Positions 10,335-17,595 of a stretch of DNA of 64,000 nt are shown here, in pieces (position 1 is the first letter of the stretch; every line of letters starts with the position of its first letter). The notes below the pieces were generated by a model, which did no database searches, was not told the DNA's origin, and worked only from the letters and a program-made list of their open reading frames with translations. The position numbers were made by a program, and so were the translations under genes. Origin of the DNA: Streptomyces sp. NBC_01197 (GTDB lineage: Bacteria; Actinomycetota; Actinomycetes; Streptomycetales; Streptomycetaceae); NCBI RefSeq assembly GCF_036010505.1, contig NZ_CP108569.1:4889001-4953000 (forward strand), read 5' to 3'.

Positions 10335-10364
10335 GGTGGTCCCCGTACATGGCTACGGACCACC
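10335..10364. promoter_or_regulatory. Inverted repeat upstream of nagE2
   Basis: GGTGGTCC (10335-10342) and GGACCACC (10357-10364) are perfect inverted arms. GTA/TAC extends the stem inward after a 2-nt bulge, giving an 11-bp stem around CATGGC. It sits 29-58 nt before the nagE2 ATG. It could be an operator or an RNA hairpin. The half-sites recall the GntR/DasR type (TGGTCT/AGACCA), but the spacing is wrong for a standard DasR site. Confidence 0.5.
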
Positions 10365-10535
10365 TACGGCGCGATCAGATGCTGTGCTCCGGGCGCTGCA
10401 CCAGTGATCGCCATCTTCCGAGTCGGCACGGTTGCCCGCCCGTATAAGTGGGCCAATCGTGCGTTACCTTGACGAAACGGACCGGAGAGACGGGCCGCCA
10501 GGAACACTGCCGCCAAGAACACTCAGGAGTCAGAC

Positions 10536-10769
10536 ATGGCCACTAAGGCTGAGAAGATCGTCGCGGGGCTCGGCGGCCTCGACAACATCGAAGAGATCGA
10601 GGGCTGCATCACCCGGCTGCGCACCGAGGTGAAAGACGCCTCCCTCGTGGACGATGCCGCGCTCAAGGCCGCAGGCGCCCACGGCGTCGTCAAGATGGGC
10701 ACCGCGATCCAGGTCGTCGTCGGCACCGACGCCGACCCCATCGCGGCGGACATCGAGGACATGATGTGA
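10536..10769 (+). CDS. nagF: PTS EIIB component for GlcNAc (NagF type)
   Basis: 77 residues, a stand-alone EIIB domain of the glucose family. GCITRLR carries the phosphorylated Cys24, and the stretch GVVKMGTAIQVVVG is conserved. It passes phosphate from EIIA(Crr) to GlcNAc carried by NagE2. Divergent from nagE2 across 229 bp, so the two halves of one permease system share a control region. A hairpin terminator follows. Confidence 0.93.
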   Translation: MATKAEKIVAGLGGLDNIEEIEGCITRLRTEVKDASLVDDAALKAAGAHGVVKMGTAIQVVVGTDADPIAADIEDMM

Positions 10770-10788
10770 ACGGATGAGGCGCCGCCGT

Positions 10789-10829
10789 CCGGGACCGGTG
10801 GCGGGCCCCCGCCCCGTCGCCGGTCCCGG
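10789..10829 (+). terminator. Hairpin terminator between nagF and rph
   Basis: CCGGGACCGG (10789-10798) pairs perfectly with CCGGTCCCGG (10820-10829), and inner G/C-rich positions extend the stem imperfectly. Confidence 0.6.
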
Positions 10830-10865
10830 GCGTCCCTCCCCACCGCGGCCGATAGGCTCGGCCCC

Positions 10866-11591
10866 ATGTCTCGTATCGACGGCCGCACCCCCGAAGAACT
10901 CCGCCCGGTCACCATTGAGCGCGCCTGGAGCAAACACGCCGAGGGCTCCGTCCTCATCTCCTTCGGCGACACCAAAGTCTTCTGCACCGCCTCCTTCACC
11001 GAAGGCGTACCGCGCTGGCGCAAGGGCAGCGGAGAGGGCTGGGTCACCGCCGAGTACTCGATGCTCCCGCGCTCCACCAACACCCGGGGCGACCGCGAGT
11101 CCGTCCGCGGCAAGATCGGCGGCCGCACCCACGAGATCTCCCGCCTCATCGGCCGCTCGCTGCGCGCGGTCATCGACTACAAGGCGCTCGGCGAGAACAC
11201 GATCGTGCTCGACTGCGACGTCCTCCAGGCCGACGGCGGCACCCGCACCGCCGCGATCACCGGCGCTTATGTCGCCCTGTCCGACGCGGTCACCTGGGCA
11301 CAGTCCAAGAAGCTCATCAGGTCCGGCCGCAAGCCGCTGACCGACACGGTCTCCGCGATCAGCGTCGGCATCGTCGACGGAACGCCGCTCCTCGACCTCC
11401 GTTACGAGGAGGACGTACGCGCCGAGACCGACATGAACGTCGTCTGCACCGGCGACGGCCGTTTCGTCGAGGTCCAGGGGACGGCCGAGGCCGAGCCCTT
11501 CGACCGCAAGGAGCTCAACGCCCTGCTCGACCTCGCCACCGGCGGCTGCGCCGACCTCACCGCGCTCCAGACCGAGGCGCTCGGCAAGTAA
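10866..11591 (+). CDS. rph: Ribonuclease PH
   Basis: 241 residues. This phosphorolytic 3'-5' exonuclease trims tRNA precursors and other RNA ends. [21 protein letters not shown] at the start, [14 protein letters not shown] and [36 protein letters not shown] are family signatures. A TAGGCT box 7 nt before the ATG and no RBS indicate a leaderless mRNA. The following gene is rdgB, a pairing common in actinomycetes. Confidence 0.96.
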   Translation: MSRIDGRTPEELRPVTIERAWSKHAEGSVLISFGDTKVFCTASFTEGVPRWRKGSGEGWVTAEYSMLPRSTNTRGDRESVRGKIGGRTHEISRLIGRSLRAVIDYKALGENTIVLDCDVLQADGGTRTAAITGAYVALSDAVTWAQSKKLIRSGRKPLTDTVSAISVGIVDGTPLLDLRYEEDVRAETDMNVVCTGDGRFVEVQGTAEAEPFDRKELNALLDLATGGCADLTALQTEALGK

Positions 11592-11692
11592 CGGAGCACC
11601 CCGTTCCGCGCCTCCGGCGCCATGAGGAGACGGAAGGGGGGACGGACGGGGCGCGCGGTATGCCGCCCTGTCCGCCCCCTGATACTGGACGT

Positions 11693-12295
11693 ATGACCCG
11701 TCTGATCCTCGCCACCCGCAACGCCGGGAAAATCACCGAACTCGAAGCGATCCTCGCCGACGCGGGCCTGCCTCACGAACTGGTCGGCACGGACGCGTAC
11801 CCCGAAGTCCCAGACGTCAAGGAAACGGGCGTCACCTTCGCCGAGAACGCCCTGCTGAAGGCCCACGCCATGGCACAGGCCACCGGCCTGCCCGCCGTGG
11901 CCGACGACTCGGGCCTCTGCGTGGACGTACTGAACGGCGCCCCCGGCATCTTCTCGGCCCGCTGGTCGGGCACCCACGGCGACGACGAGGCCAACCTCCG
12001 CCTGCTGCTGGCCCAGCTCTCGGACATCGACGACCCGCACCGGGGCGCCCACTTCGCCTGCGCGGCGGCCCTGGCCCTCCCCGACGGCACGGAACGAGTG
12101 GTCGAGGGCCGCCTCCCGGGCACCCTCCGCACCACCCCGGCGGGCAGCGGCGGCTTCGGCTACGACCCGATCCTCCAGCCGTCGGGGGACACCCGCACCT
12201 GCGCGGAACTCACGGCAGCGGAGAAGAACGCGATCAGCCACCGGGGCCAGGCGTTCCGCGCTTTGGTACCGGCGGTTCGGGAGCTGCTGGGCTGA
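11693..12295 (+). CDS. rdgB: XTP/dITP diphosphohydrolase (RdgB/HAM1)
   Basis: 200 residues. It removes inosine and xanthosine triphosphates from the nucleotide pool. The N-terminal LATRNAGKITEL, the catalytic region VADDSGLCVDVLNGAPGIFSARW and the terminal SHRGQAFRAL are classical. The ATG is preceded at 6 nt by GATACT with no RBS, so it may be leaderless. A 16-bp terminator hairpin follows within 5 nt of the stop. Confidence 0.95.
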   Translation: MTRLILATRNAGKITELEAILADAGLPHELVGTDAYPEVPDVKETGVTFAENALLKAHAMAQATGLPAVADDSGLCVDVLNGAPGIFSARWSGTHGDDEANLRLLLAQLSDIDDPHRGAHFACAAALALPDGTERVVEGRLPGTLRTTPAGSGGFGYDPILQPSGDTRTCAELTAAEKNAISHRGQAFRALVPAVRELLG

Positions 12296-12299
12296 CGGC

Positions 12300-12338
12300 A
12301 GAAGGGTGTGACCTCCACGGGGGAGGTCACACCCTTCT
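12300..12338. terminator. Strong bidirectional terminator
   Basis: AGAAGGGTGTGACCTC (12300-12315) and its exact complement (12323-12338) form a 16-bp perfect stem with a 7-nt loop. It serves rdgB on the plus strand and the tRNA-like/HNH unit on the minus strand. Confidence 0.9.
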
Positions 12339-12344
12339 GTCCGG

Positions 12345-12417
12345 TGCGCCCGATCGGATTCGAACCGATATACACGATCACCTAAAAATCGTCGCTCACC
12401 GGGTGGCGTACGGGCGC
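12345..12417 (-). tRNA. tRNA-like gene, apparent anticodon UAG, short variable loop
   Basis: Read on the minus strand, 73 nt fold as a cloverleaf. A perfect 7-bp acceptor stem (GCGCCCG/CGGGCGC, discriminator A), a 5-bp anticodon stem (CGATT/GATCG) with loop TTTAGGT, a 5-nt variable region and a canonical T arm (ATCGG-TTCGAAT-CCGAT) are all present. The apparent anticodon is UAG followed by G37, as in leucine tRNAs. However, Leu tRNAs have a long variable arm, which is absent. The D stem is only 3 bp, with C10-G25 and G11-C24, contrary to the usual bases. CCA is not encoded. It could be a real but unusual tRNA, a pseudo-tRNA, or a tRNA mimic. It begins 15 nt after an HNH gene stop on the same strand. 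Confidence 0.55.
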
Positions 12418-12431
12418 AGACCAGAAGAACT

Positions 12432-13277
12432 TTACTTCGTTCCGCGGAGTGATGCGGAGCGGTTCGCGAACGTAACCGTCTGGCTGTGACATGACGGGCA
12501 CAAGTACCGGAGGTTCTCGCGGCGATTGTCCAGCCGGTCGCCGTTGGTGTGGTCGATCTCCAGCACCAGTCGTCTGCCCTGCCAGATGTCACCGATCCCG
12601 CACTCGGCGCAGATGTGCGGGACGTCCAGGTCGTCGAGCGCGCGGCGTAGTTTCACGGTCTTCGTCCGGGGCGAACCGGGGGCCTGCTGTCGCAGGATTT
12701 CGTCGGCCGATCCCCGGAAGGGCGAGACTGTGCCACGCGCGTGCCCCTGGCCGGTGAAGTGCTCAGTGGAGATTTCGTGCGCGGCAAGGCTTCTGCTGAC
12801 GCGGGTCCTGGCTGCGCCCGAGTTCTCCTGCCCGAGCCCTCTGAGGACGCCGGCCAGACTGACGGACTGGGCGACCACTGTGGCGAGTGGCTCACGGGGA
12901 AGCACGGGCGGGCCGTGTTTGCGCCCGCTGCGGAAGTGCGATGTGTCGATGCCGTAGCGTTCGAGTTTGGTGCTGATAAGTCCGTACGGGCTGTCGCTCG
13001 GCGGATAGCCCAGGTACTCCATCATCTCCCGGATGCTGTACGAGTGTGCGGCCGCGTCTTCGAGCAATTGCCGTGAGTAGCTGCGTCTTTCGCGTGCAGG
13101 GAGCGGCTCGTCGGTGAAGTGCGGGGTGCCGATGCCGTAGTACTCCAGCCGGACGCGCAGGTAACGCAGGGTGCGGGCGTCCATGGGGGAGCCCAACCGG
13201 CGCATCAGATCAACGAGGCCCGTGGAGACGGCCGCGGTCCTGGCCAGCAGATCTCGCGAGTACCTCGACGTGCTCAT
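12432..13277 (-). CDS. HNH endonuclease with three N-terminal SHF-type repeats
   Basis: 281 residues. The C-terminus has a Zn-HNH domain: CAECG, then LEIDHTNGDRLDNRRENLR and CPSCHS. Upstream are about three copies of a 50-residue module of the form YSRxLLxxAA...LG...RLExYGIDTSHF (around 6-55, 65-118, 125-175). They are probably DNA-recognition units, since similar modules accompany HNH nucleases in phages and mobile elements. Its ATG overlaps the stop of the upstream HNH gene by 4 nt (ATGA). No methylase or intron is adjacent, so the biological role is unknown. Confidence 0.85.
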   Translation of the reverse strand: MSTSRYSRDLLARTAAVSTGLVDLMRRLGSPMDARTLRYLRVRLEYYGIGTPHFTDEPLPARERRSYSRQLLEDAAAHSYSIREMMEYLGYPPSDSPYGLISTKLERYGIDTSHFRSGRKHGPPVLPREPLATVVAQSVSLAGVLRGLGQENSGAARTRVSRSLAAHEISTEHFTGQGHARGTVSPFRGSADEILRQQAPGSPRTKTVKLRRALDDLDVPHICAECGIGDIWQGRRLVLEIDHTNGDRLDNRRENLRYLCPSCHSQTVTFANRSASLRGTK

Positions 13278-13900
13278 GTTGCTGCTCCCCGCCTGCGTCC
13301 GCGATAAGTGTCCGTAACCGCATGGCAGTTAGGACACATGAGCCGCAGGTTCCCGGGATCGTTGTTCCACCATTCGCCATTGATGTGGTCGACTTCGAGA
13401 CGGAGCGGGCGGTTGTTCCATTCCGGGCCGGTGCCGCATCGCGCGCAGCGCTCTGGTATCCCCATCCGCAACAGTTCGCGGCGCAGGCGTTCACCTGGGA
13501 CTCTGCCTTCGTCGGGGGGCCGGACCGTCAGGACCTGGTCTCGCGGGCGCTGAGGGCCTCCGCTCCGGCGCTTCGCGAAGTGCGAGATGTCGATTCCGTA
13601 CGCCTTGATCCGGCGCCCGATATGGGTATGGTTCCCGCCGACGGGGCTGATGCCGAGACGGCAGAGCACCTCCCGGATGCTGGTGGAGGCGGCGACTGCC
13701 GTCCGTAGCTTCTCCTCGGTGTGGCGCACCCACCGGTCCGGGAAGTGGGAGGTATCCACCCCGGCCTCTGCCATCTTCCTGCGCAGATAGCGTCTGCTGC
13801 CCGGCGTCGCTGTGCCGCCGCACCAGCGCACCGCGTCGTCCCAGTTGTCTGCCTCGCGAGCCGCTTCCTCCAGCAGTTTGCGGGTGTACCTCGCCGCCAT
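13274..13900 (-). CDS. HNH endonuclease with two SHF-type repeats
   Basis: 208 residues. Two N-terminal modules (about 3-55 and 60-112), each ending in GVDTSHF or GIDISHF, precede a Zn-HNH domain: CARCG, LEVDHINGEWWNNDPGNLR and CPNCHA. It is clearly related to the protein encoded just downstream and overlaps it by 4 nt, so the two are probably co-translated products of an old duplication. The ATG is preceded by GGAG. No restriction partner is visible. Confidence 0.85.
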   Translation of the reverse strand: MAARYTRKLLEEAAREADNWDDAVRWCGGTATPGSRRYLRRKMAEAGVDTSHFPDRWVRHTEEKLRTAVAASTSIREVLCRLGISPVGGNHTHIGRRIKAYGIDISHFAKRRSGGPQRPRDQVLTVRPPDEGRVPGERLRRELLRMGIPERCARCGTGPEWNNRPLRLEVDHINGEWWNNDPGNLRLMCPNCHAVTDTYRGRRRGAAT

Positions 13901-13986
13901 GGCTCCACTCCGTTCCCGGTCACGCGTTCGTGACCTCGTACGGAGTAACGAACCGCTTGCCCGACCGTCACGTACGGGAAGCGGAG

Positions 13987-14019
13987 CGGCCCGTACCGGC
14001 TGGGGGCCGGTACGGGCCG
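13987..14019 (-). terminator. 14-bp terminator hairpin after the MHS transporter
   Basis: CGGCCCGTACCGGC (13987-14000) pairs perfectly with 14006-14019 around TGGGG. It separates the transporter (stop at 14055) from the downstream HNH unit on the same strand. Confidence 0.8.
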
Positions 14020-14054
14020 TCGGGGGAGCCGGGGGTGTGGCTTCCGGGGGTGGG

Positions 14055-15551
14055 TCAGAAGCGGGGTTCCGGGGCCTGGGCCTCGACCATCTCCGCCGCC
14101 TCCTCCTTCGTCTCCACCGAGGGAGGCGAGCCCTCCAGGGGCTGCTGGGCGGTTTCCTTCATGCAGAGCACCGCGATCACACCCACCAGCGCGGCCCCCA
14201 TGGCGTAGAACGCGGGCATCAGGTTCGTGCCCGCCAGGCTGATCAGTGCGGTGATCACGAACGGCGTCGTGCCGCCGAACAGGGACGTCGAGAGGTTGTA
14301 GCCCACCGACAGCGACCCGTACCTGACCTGCGTCGGGAACAGCGCCGGGAGCGCCGCCGACATCGTGCCCAGCATGCACACCAGCGAGAGGCCCAGCATC
14401 GCCATGCCGATGATGATCGCCGGGACGGAGCCCTGGCGGATCAGCAGGAAGGCCGGGAGCGACAGGACCAGGAAGCCGAGCATCCCCGCCATCAGGAGCG
14501 GTTTCCGGCCGAAGCGGTCGTTCAGTTTGCCGACCCGGTTGATGATCAGCATCAGGGCGACCATGACGCCCAGCAGGATCAGCAGGCCGTGTGTGTCGCC
14601 GTAGCCGAGCTCGTCCGAGAGGTAGGTCGGCATGTACGACAGCAGCATGTAGTCCGTGATGTTGTACGCGCCGACCAGGCAGATGCAGAGGACGAGGGCG
14701 CGCCAGTGGTCCCGGAAGATCGCCTTGAGGTCGCCCTTGGCGGTGGTCTCGACGGCGTCGGCGGCCTCCCCGGCGCCCACGTTCTCGCCGGTCAGCCGCT
14801 GGAAGGCGGGCGTCTCGTCCAGTCTGAGCCGCAGATAGAGCCCGACCATGCCCAGCGGGCCCGCGACCAGGAACGGGACGCGCCAGCCCCAGCTGTCCAT
14901 CCCGCCGGAGCCGACGAGCGTGGTCATCAGGGTGACCAGGCCGGCCGCGCCCACATATCCGGCCAGCGTGCCGAACTCCAGGAAGCTGCCGAAGTACCCA
15001 CGGCGCTTGTCCGGTGCGTACTCCGCGATGAAGGTCGACGCGCCGCCGTACTCGCCGCCGGTAGAGAAGCCCTGCACCAGGCGGAAGAAGATCAGCAGGA
15101 CCGGTGACCAGAAGCCGACCGCCGCGTACGAGGGAAGCACCCCGATCGCAAAGGTTCCGATCGCCATCATGATCATGGTCATGGCGAGGACCTTCTTGCG
15201 GCCGATCTTGTCGCCCATCGGGCCGAAGACCATGCCGCCGACCGGCCGGATCAGGAACGCGACCGCGAAGGTGGCGAACGACGCGAGCAGCTGGACCGTA
15301 CTGCTTCCCCCGGGGAAGAAGACCCGGCCGATCGTGGCCGCGAGGTAGCTGTAGATGCCGAAGTCGAACCACTCCATGGCATTACCCAGGCTGGCCGCCT
15401 TCACCGCCCGCTTGATCGCTGCCTCGTCCGTCACCGTGATGTCGGTGCGGCGCAGTCGCGGGTTCTTCCGCCGGTCGATGACGCGGAAGAGATCGCGGTG
15501 GCGTCTGACCGCCGCGGGGTCGGCGGCGGGCTGGTGGCCAGTGTCCGCCAT
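14055..15551 (-). CDS. MFS transporter, metabolite:H+ symporter (MHS) family
   Basis: 498 residues, about 12 membrane segments. The MHS signature is clear: NAMEWFDFGIYSYLA in TM1, RPVGGMVFGPMGDKIGRKK between TM2 and TM3, and GFSTGGEYGGASTFIAEYAP. Relatives (ProP, KgtP, ShiA) import betaine/proline, alpha-ketoglutarate or shikimate with protons. The hydrophilic N-terminus of about 50 residues recalls ProP-like members of actinomycetes. Substrate is undetermined. I chose the ATG at 15551 over one eight codons upstream because AGAGGACG lies at correct distance. Confidence 0.9.
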   Translation of the reverse strand: MADTGHQPAADPAAVRRHRDLFRVIDRRKNPRLRRTDITVTDEAAIKRAVKAASLGNAMEWFDFGIYSYLAATIGRVFFPGGSSTVQLLASFATFAVAFLIRPVGGMVFGPMGDKIGRKKVLAMTMIMMAIGTFAIGVLPSYAAVGFWSPVLLIFFRLVQGFSTGGEYGGASTFIAEYAPDKRRGYFGSFLEFGTLAGYVGAAGLVTLMTTLVGSGGMDSWGWRVPFLVAGPLGMVGLYLRLRLDETPAFQRLTGENVGAGEAADAVETTAKGDLKAIFRDHWRALVLCICLVGAYNITDYMLLSYMPTYLSDELGYGDTHGLLILLGVMVALMLIINRVGKLNDRFGRKPLLMAGMLGFLVLSLPAFLLIRQGSVPAIIIGMAMLGLSLVCMLGTMSAALPALFPTQVRYGSLSVGYNLSTSLFGGTTPFVITALISLAGTNLMPAFYAMGAALVGVIAVLCMKETAQQPLEGSPPSVETKEEAAEMVEAQAPEPRF

Positions 15552-15691
15552 GGTTGTCGTCCTCTCTGTGGGCATACAAAAACACGCAGGAGGCTCTTCT
15601 GCACAGCGATGGCGATCGCAAACCAGGGCTCCGTAGAAATGGGACCTTGGTCACGTATTTTCCGCGGATACCGGCCGCTTCGGCAACTTGT

Positions 15692-15716
15692 CGGTCCCGG
15701 CGGGCTGCCGGGACCG
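15692..15716 (-). terminator. 10-bp hairpin terminator after bcp
   Basis: CGGTCCCGGC (15692-15701) and GCCGGGACCG (15707-15716) form a perfect stem with loop GGGCT, 28 nt beyond the bcp stop on the minus strand. Confidence 0.75.
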
Positions 15717-15743
15717 CCGGGTCGCCGGGCCCGTCGGGGGGTC

Positions 15744-16211
15744 TCAGATGCCGAGATCCTTGATGATTTTGGCTACGTGGCCGGTGGCCTTGACGTTGTA
15801 GAAAGCGTGTGCGACCTTGCCGTTCTCGTCGACGACGAGCGTCGACCGGATGACCCCGGTCACCGTTTTGCCGTAGAGCTTCTTCTCTCCGAATGCGCCG
15901 TACGCGGCGAGGGTCTCCTTGGACGGGTCGCCGACCAGTGTGACCTTGAGGGATTCCTGCTCGCGGAATTTCGCGAGCTTCTCCGGCTTGTCCGGTGAGA
16001 TCCCGATGACGTCGTACCCGGCACCGGCCAGAAATTCCAGATTGTCCGTGAAGTCGCAGGCCTGCTTGGTGCATCCAGGGGTGAGCGCCGCCGGGTAGAA
16101 GTACACGATGACTTTGCGGCCCCGGTGCGCGGCGAGTGAGATCTCGTTGCCGTCCGCGTCGGGCAGGGTGAAGTCGGGGGCGGTGTCGCCGGGCTGCAGT
16201 CGCTCGCTCAT
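15744..16211 (-). CDS. bcp: Thioredoxin-dependent thiol peroxidase (Bcp/PrxQ)
   Basis: 155 residues. It reduces hydroperoxides using thioredoxin. YPAALTPGCTKQACDF contains the peroxidatic Cys47 and the resolving Cys52 five residues later, the PrxQ arrangement; AALTPGC replaces the commoner DxTPGC. The rest, including VIGISPDKPEKLAKF and GVIRSTLVVDENGKV, is standard. The ATG has GAGGAG at 7 nt. It is divergent from the DUF3618 gene. Confidence 0.95.
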   Translation of the reverse strand: MSERLQPGDTAPDFTLPDADGNEISLAAHRGRKVIVYFYPAALTPGCTKQACDFTDNLEFLAGAGYDVIGISPDKPEKLAKFREQESLKVTLVGDPSKETLAAYGAFGEKKLYGKTVTGVIRSTLVVDENGKVAHAFYNVKATGHVAKIIKDLGI

Positions 16212-16349
16212 CAGGCTCTCCTCGGGAGGATCGGTGACCGTGAGGTACGGATGGGGCAGAGCGTAATAGGGGTGCCGCGGGGTGCGTTCCCGCTGGAGCT
16301 GACAGACTGTCGAGCAACGACTACCGGACACGACCACGGAGGCAGCGCA

Positions 16350-16679
16350 GTGTCGGATGCCACGGATGCCAGGACCCCGGCGCAGATCGAGGCGGACATC
16401 GAGACCCGGCGTGCGGATCTCGCGGACACGCTGGACGAGATCGGTGTGCGGCTGCACCCCAGCACGATCATCGGAGACGCCAGGGCCAAGGTCACATCGG
16501 CCGTCGACCAGACCGCGGGGCGCGCGTTCGTCGCGCTGAACCGGGCGGCGAACGGTGTGCGGGCGCAGTTCGTGACGGCGGACGGCGCACCGCGGCTGGA
16601 ACGCGTGATCCCGGTGGCGCTCCTCACGGTGGGTGTGGTGGGTCTCTGCGTAACGGCGAAGCGGCGGCGGAGCTGCTGA
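16350..16679 (+). CDS. DUF3618 membrane protein
   Basis: 109 residues. The N-terminal RTPAQIEADIETRRADLADTLDEI is the DUF3618 signature, a coiled amphipathic stretch, and one membrane segment lies near the C-terminus (VIPVALLTVGVVGLCVTA, about 88-105) ahead of a short basic tail. Function is unknown; the family often occurs with phage-holin and envelope stress proteins. GTG 16350 was chosen because GGAGG lies 7 nt upstream. Confidence 0.88.
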   Translation: MSDATDARTPAQIEADIETRRADLADTLDEIGVRLHPSTIIGDARAKVTSAVDQTAGRAFVALNRAANGVRAQFVTADGAPRLERVIPVALLTVGVVGLCVTAKRRRSC

Positions 16680-16764
16680 CCCGTCCGGCCCGGTGGCCGG
16701 CGGGTGGCCCGCGGTGCGGACCCTTCGGTGAACGCGGCGCTCCGGGCCAGGTAGGTTCGAGCCT

Positions 16765-17100
16765 GTGAGCGAGAACACCCACGACGACAAGCTGCCCATC
16801 CGGATGCTGCACGACCGCGTGCTGGTCAAGTCCGACAGCCCGGAGGGCGAGCGGCGCTCCGGCGGCGGCATCCTGATCCCGGCCACCGCCGCTGTAGGCA
16901 AGCGGCTGGCCTGGGCCGAGGTGGTGGCCGTCGGGCAGAACGTGCGGACCGTGGTGCCGGGGGACCGGGTGCTGTACGACCCGGAGGACCGGGCCGAGGT
17001 GGAGGTCCGGGGGGTGGCGTACGTCCTGATGCGGGAGCGCGATCTGCACGCGGTGGCTTCGGAGCGGGTGTCCGACGATTCCACCGGGCTGTATCTGTAG
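16765..17100 (+). CDS. GroES-like co-chaperonin paralogue
   Basis: 111 residues with the GroES beta-barrel: IRMLHDRVLVKSD, GGGILIPATA in place of the usual mobile-loop GGIVLP, and VVPGDRVLYDPEDRAEV. It lacks a neighbouring groEL, so it is a divergent GroES-type protein of unknown partner. A TAGGTT box 7 nt before the GTG with no RBS suggests a leaderless transcript. Confidence 0.85.
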   Translation: MSENTHDDKLPIRMLHDRVLVKSDSPEGERRSGGGILIPATAAVGKRLAWAEVVAVGQNVRTVVPGDRVLYDPEDRAEVEVRGVAYVLMRERDLHAVASERVSDDSTGLYL

Positions 17101-17153
17101 CGCGGCCCGCCGCTTTCCGCCTGCTGCTCCGCCCGTGGTGTCCCGCACGGTTT

Positions 17154-17162
17154 TGCTATCGT
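17154..17162 (+). promoter_or_regulatory. Extended -10 promoter for the sugE riboswitch transcript
   Basis: TGcTATCGT (17154-17162) is an extended -10 element. Transcription would begin near 17169-17170, immediately before the riboswitch aptamer. Confidence 0.55.
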
Positions 17163-17170
17163 GGGACGGA

Positions 17171-17219
17171 CCCCGACGAGACGCGCCGTACCGGGCAGAT
17201 CGACTGTAAAGACGACGCA
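17171..17219 (+). promoter_or_regulatory. Guanidine-III riboswitch
   Basis: The segment matches the compact guanidine-III (ykkC-III) aptamer that I know from Thermobifida fusca. CCCG (17172-17175) pairs with CGGG (17192-17195) around ACGAGACGCGCCGTAC. In the known RNA the same positions are CCGG/CCGG around ACGAGGTGCGCCGTAC, so the stem has covaried. A 3' strand AAGACGACGC can form the pseudoknot helix with GCGCCGT, with one C-A mismatch. It ends about 30 nt before the sugE ATG and can control RBS access. Guanidine would be the ligand that switches the exporter on. Confidence 0.87.
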
Positions 17220-17250
17220 CCCTGCTGATCCGTCTCGCGGAGGTGCCGTC

Positions 17251-17571
17251 ATGGCCTGGATTCTGCTCGTCGTCGCCGGTCTGCTCGAAGTGGCCTGGTC
17301 GATCGGGATGAAGTACACCGAAGGTTTTACGAGGCTGTGGCCCAGCCTCTTCACCGGCGTGGGCATTGTCGCGTCCATGCTGCTGCTGTCGCAGGCGGCC
17401 AAGACCCTGCCGATCGGTACGGCGTACGGCGTCTGGGTGGGCATCGGCGCGGCAGGTGCGGCGGTGCTGGGCATGGTCGTGCTGGGGGAGCCGGCCACCG
17501 CCGCCCGGATCTTCTTCGTCTGCCTGCTGCTGGTCGCGGTCGTCGGCCTGAAGGCGACGTCCGGGCATTAG
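17251..17571 (+). CDS. sugE: Guanidinium exporter SugE/Gdx (SMR family)
   Basis: 106 residues with four membrane helices. AWILLVVAGLLEVAWSIGMKY carries the essential membrane Glu13 and the Gdx-type Trp-Ser pattern, and GTAYGVWVGIGAAGAAVLG matches the TM3 Gly-rich interface. The protein exchanges guanidinium for protons as an antiparallel dimer. The upstream guanidine-III riboswitch confirms the substrate class. A GCGGAGG RBS sits 7 nt before the ATG. Confidence 0.95.
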   Translation: MAWILLVVAGLLEVAWSIGMKYTEGFTRLWPSLFTGVGIVASMLLLSQAAKTLPIGTAYGVWVGIGAAGAAVLGMVVLGEPATAARIFFVCLLLVAVVGLKATSGH

Positions 17572-17595
17572 GGCCCGTTCCGCAGGGCCGGGGTC

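Noticed and set aside
9194..10447. Long plus-strand open frame opposite nagE2
   Set aside because: It is the GC-rich antisense shadow of the permease gene, with charged low-complexity sequence and no family features.
10307..10535. DasR-responsive element near nagE2
   Set aside because: No site close to ACTGGTCTAGACCAGT was found by eye; the inverted repeat has the wrong spacing.
13812..15107. Long plus-strand frame opposite the MHS transporter
   Set aside because: It is an antisense shadow; the minus strand has clear membrane-transporter motifs.
17161..17175. GGGACGGACCC as a guanidine-II (mini-ykkC) hairpin
   Set aside because: The loop is ACGGA rather than ACGR and no second hairpin exists; guanidine-III explains the region much better.
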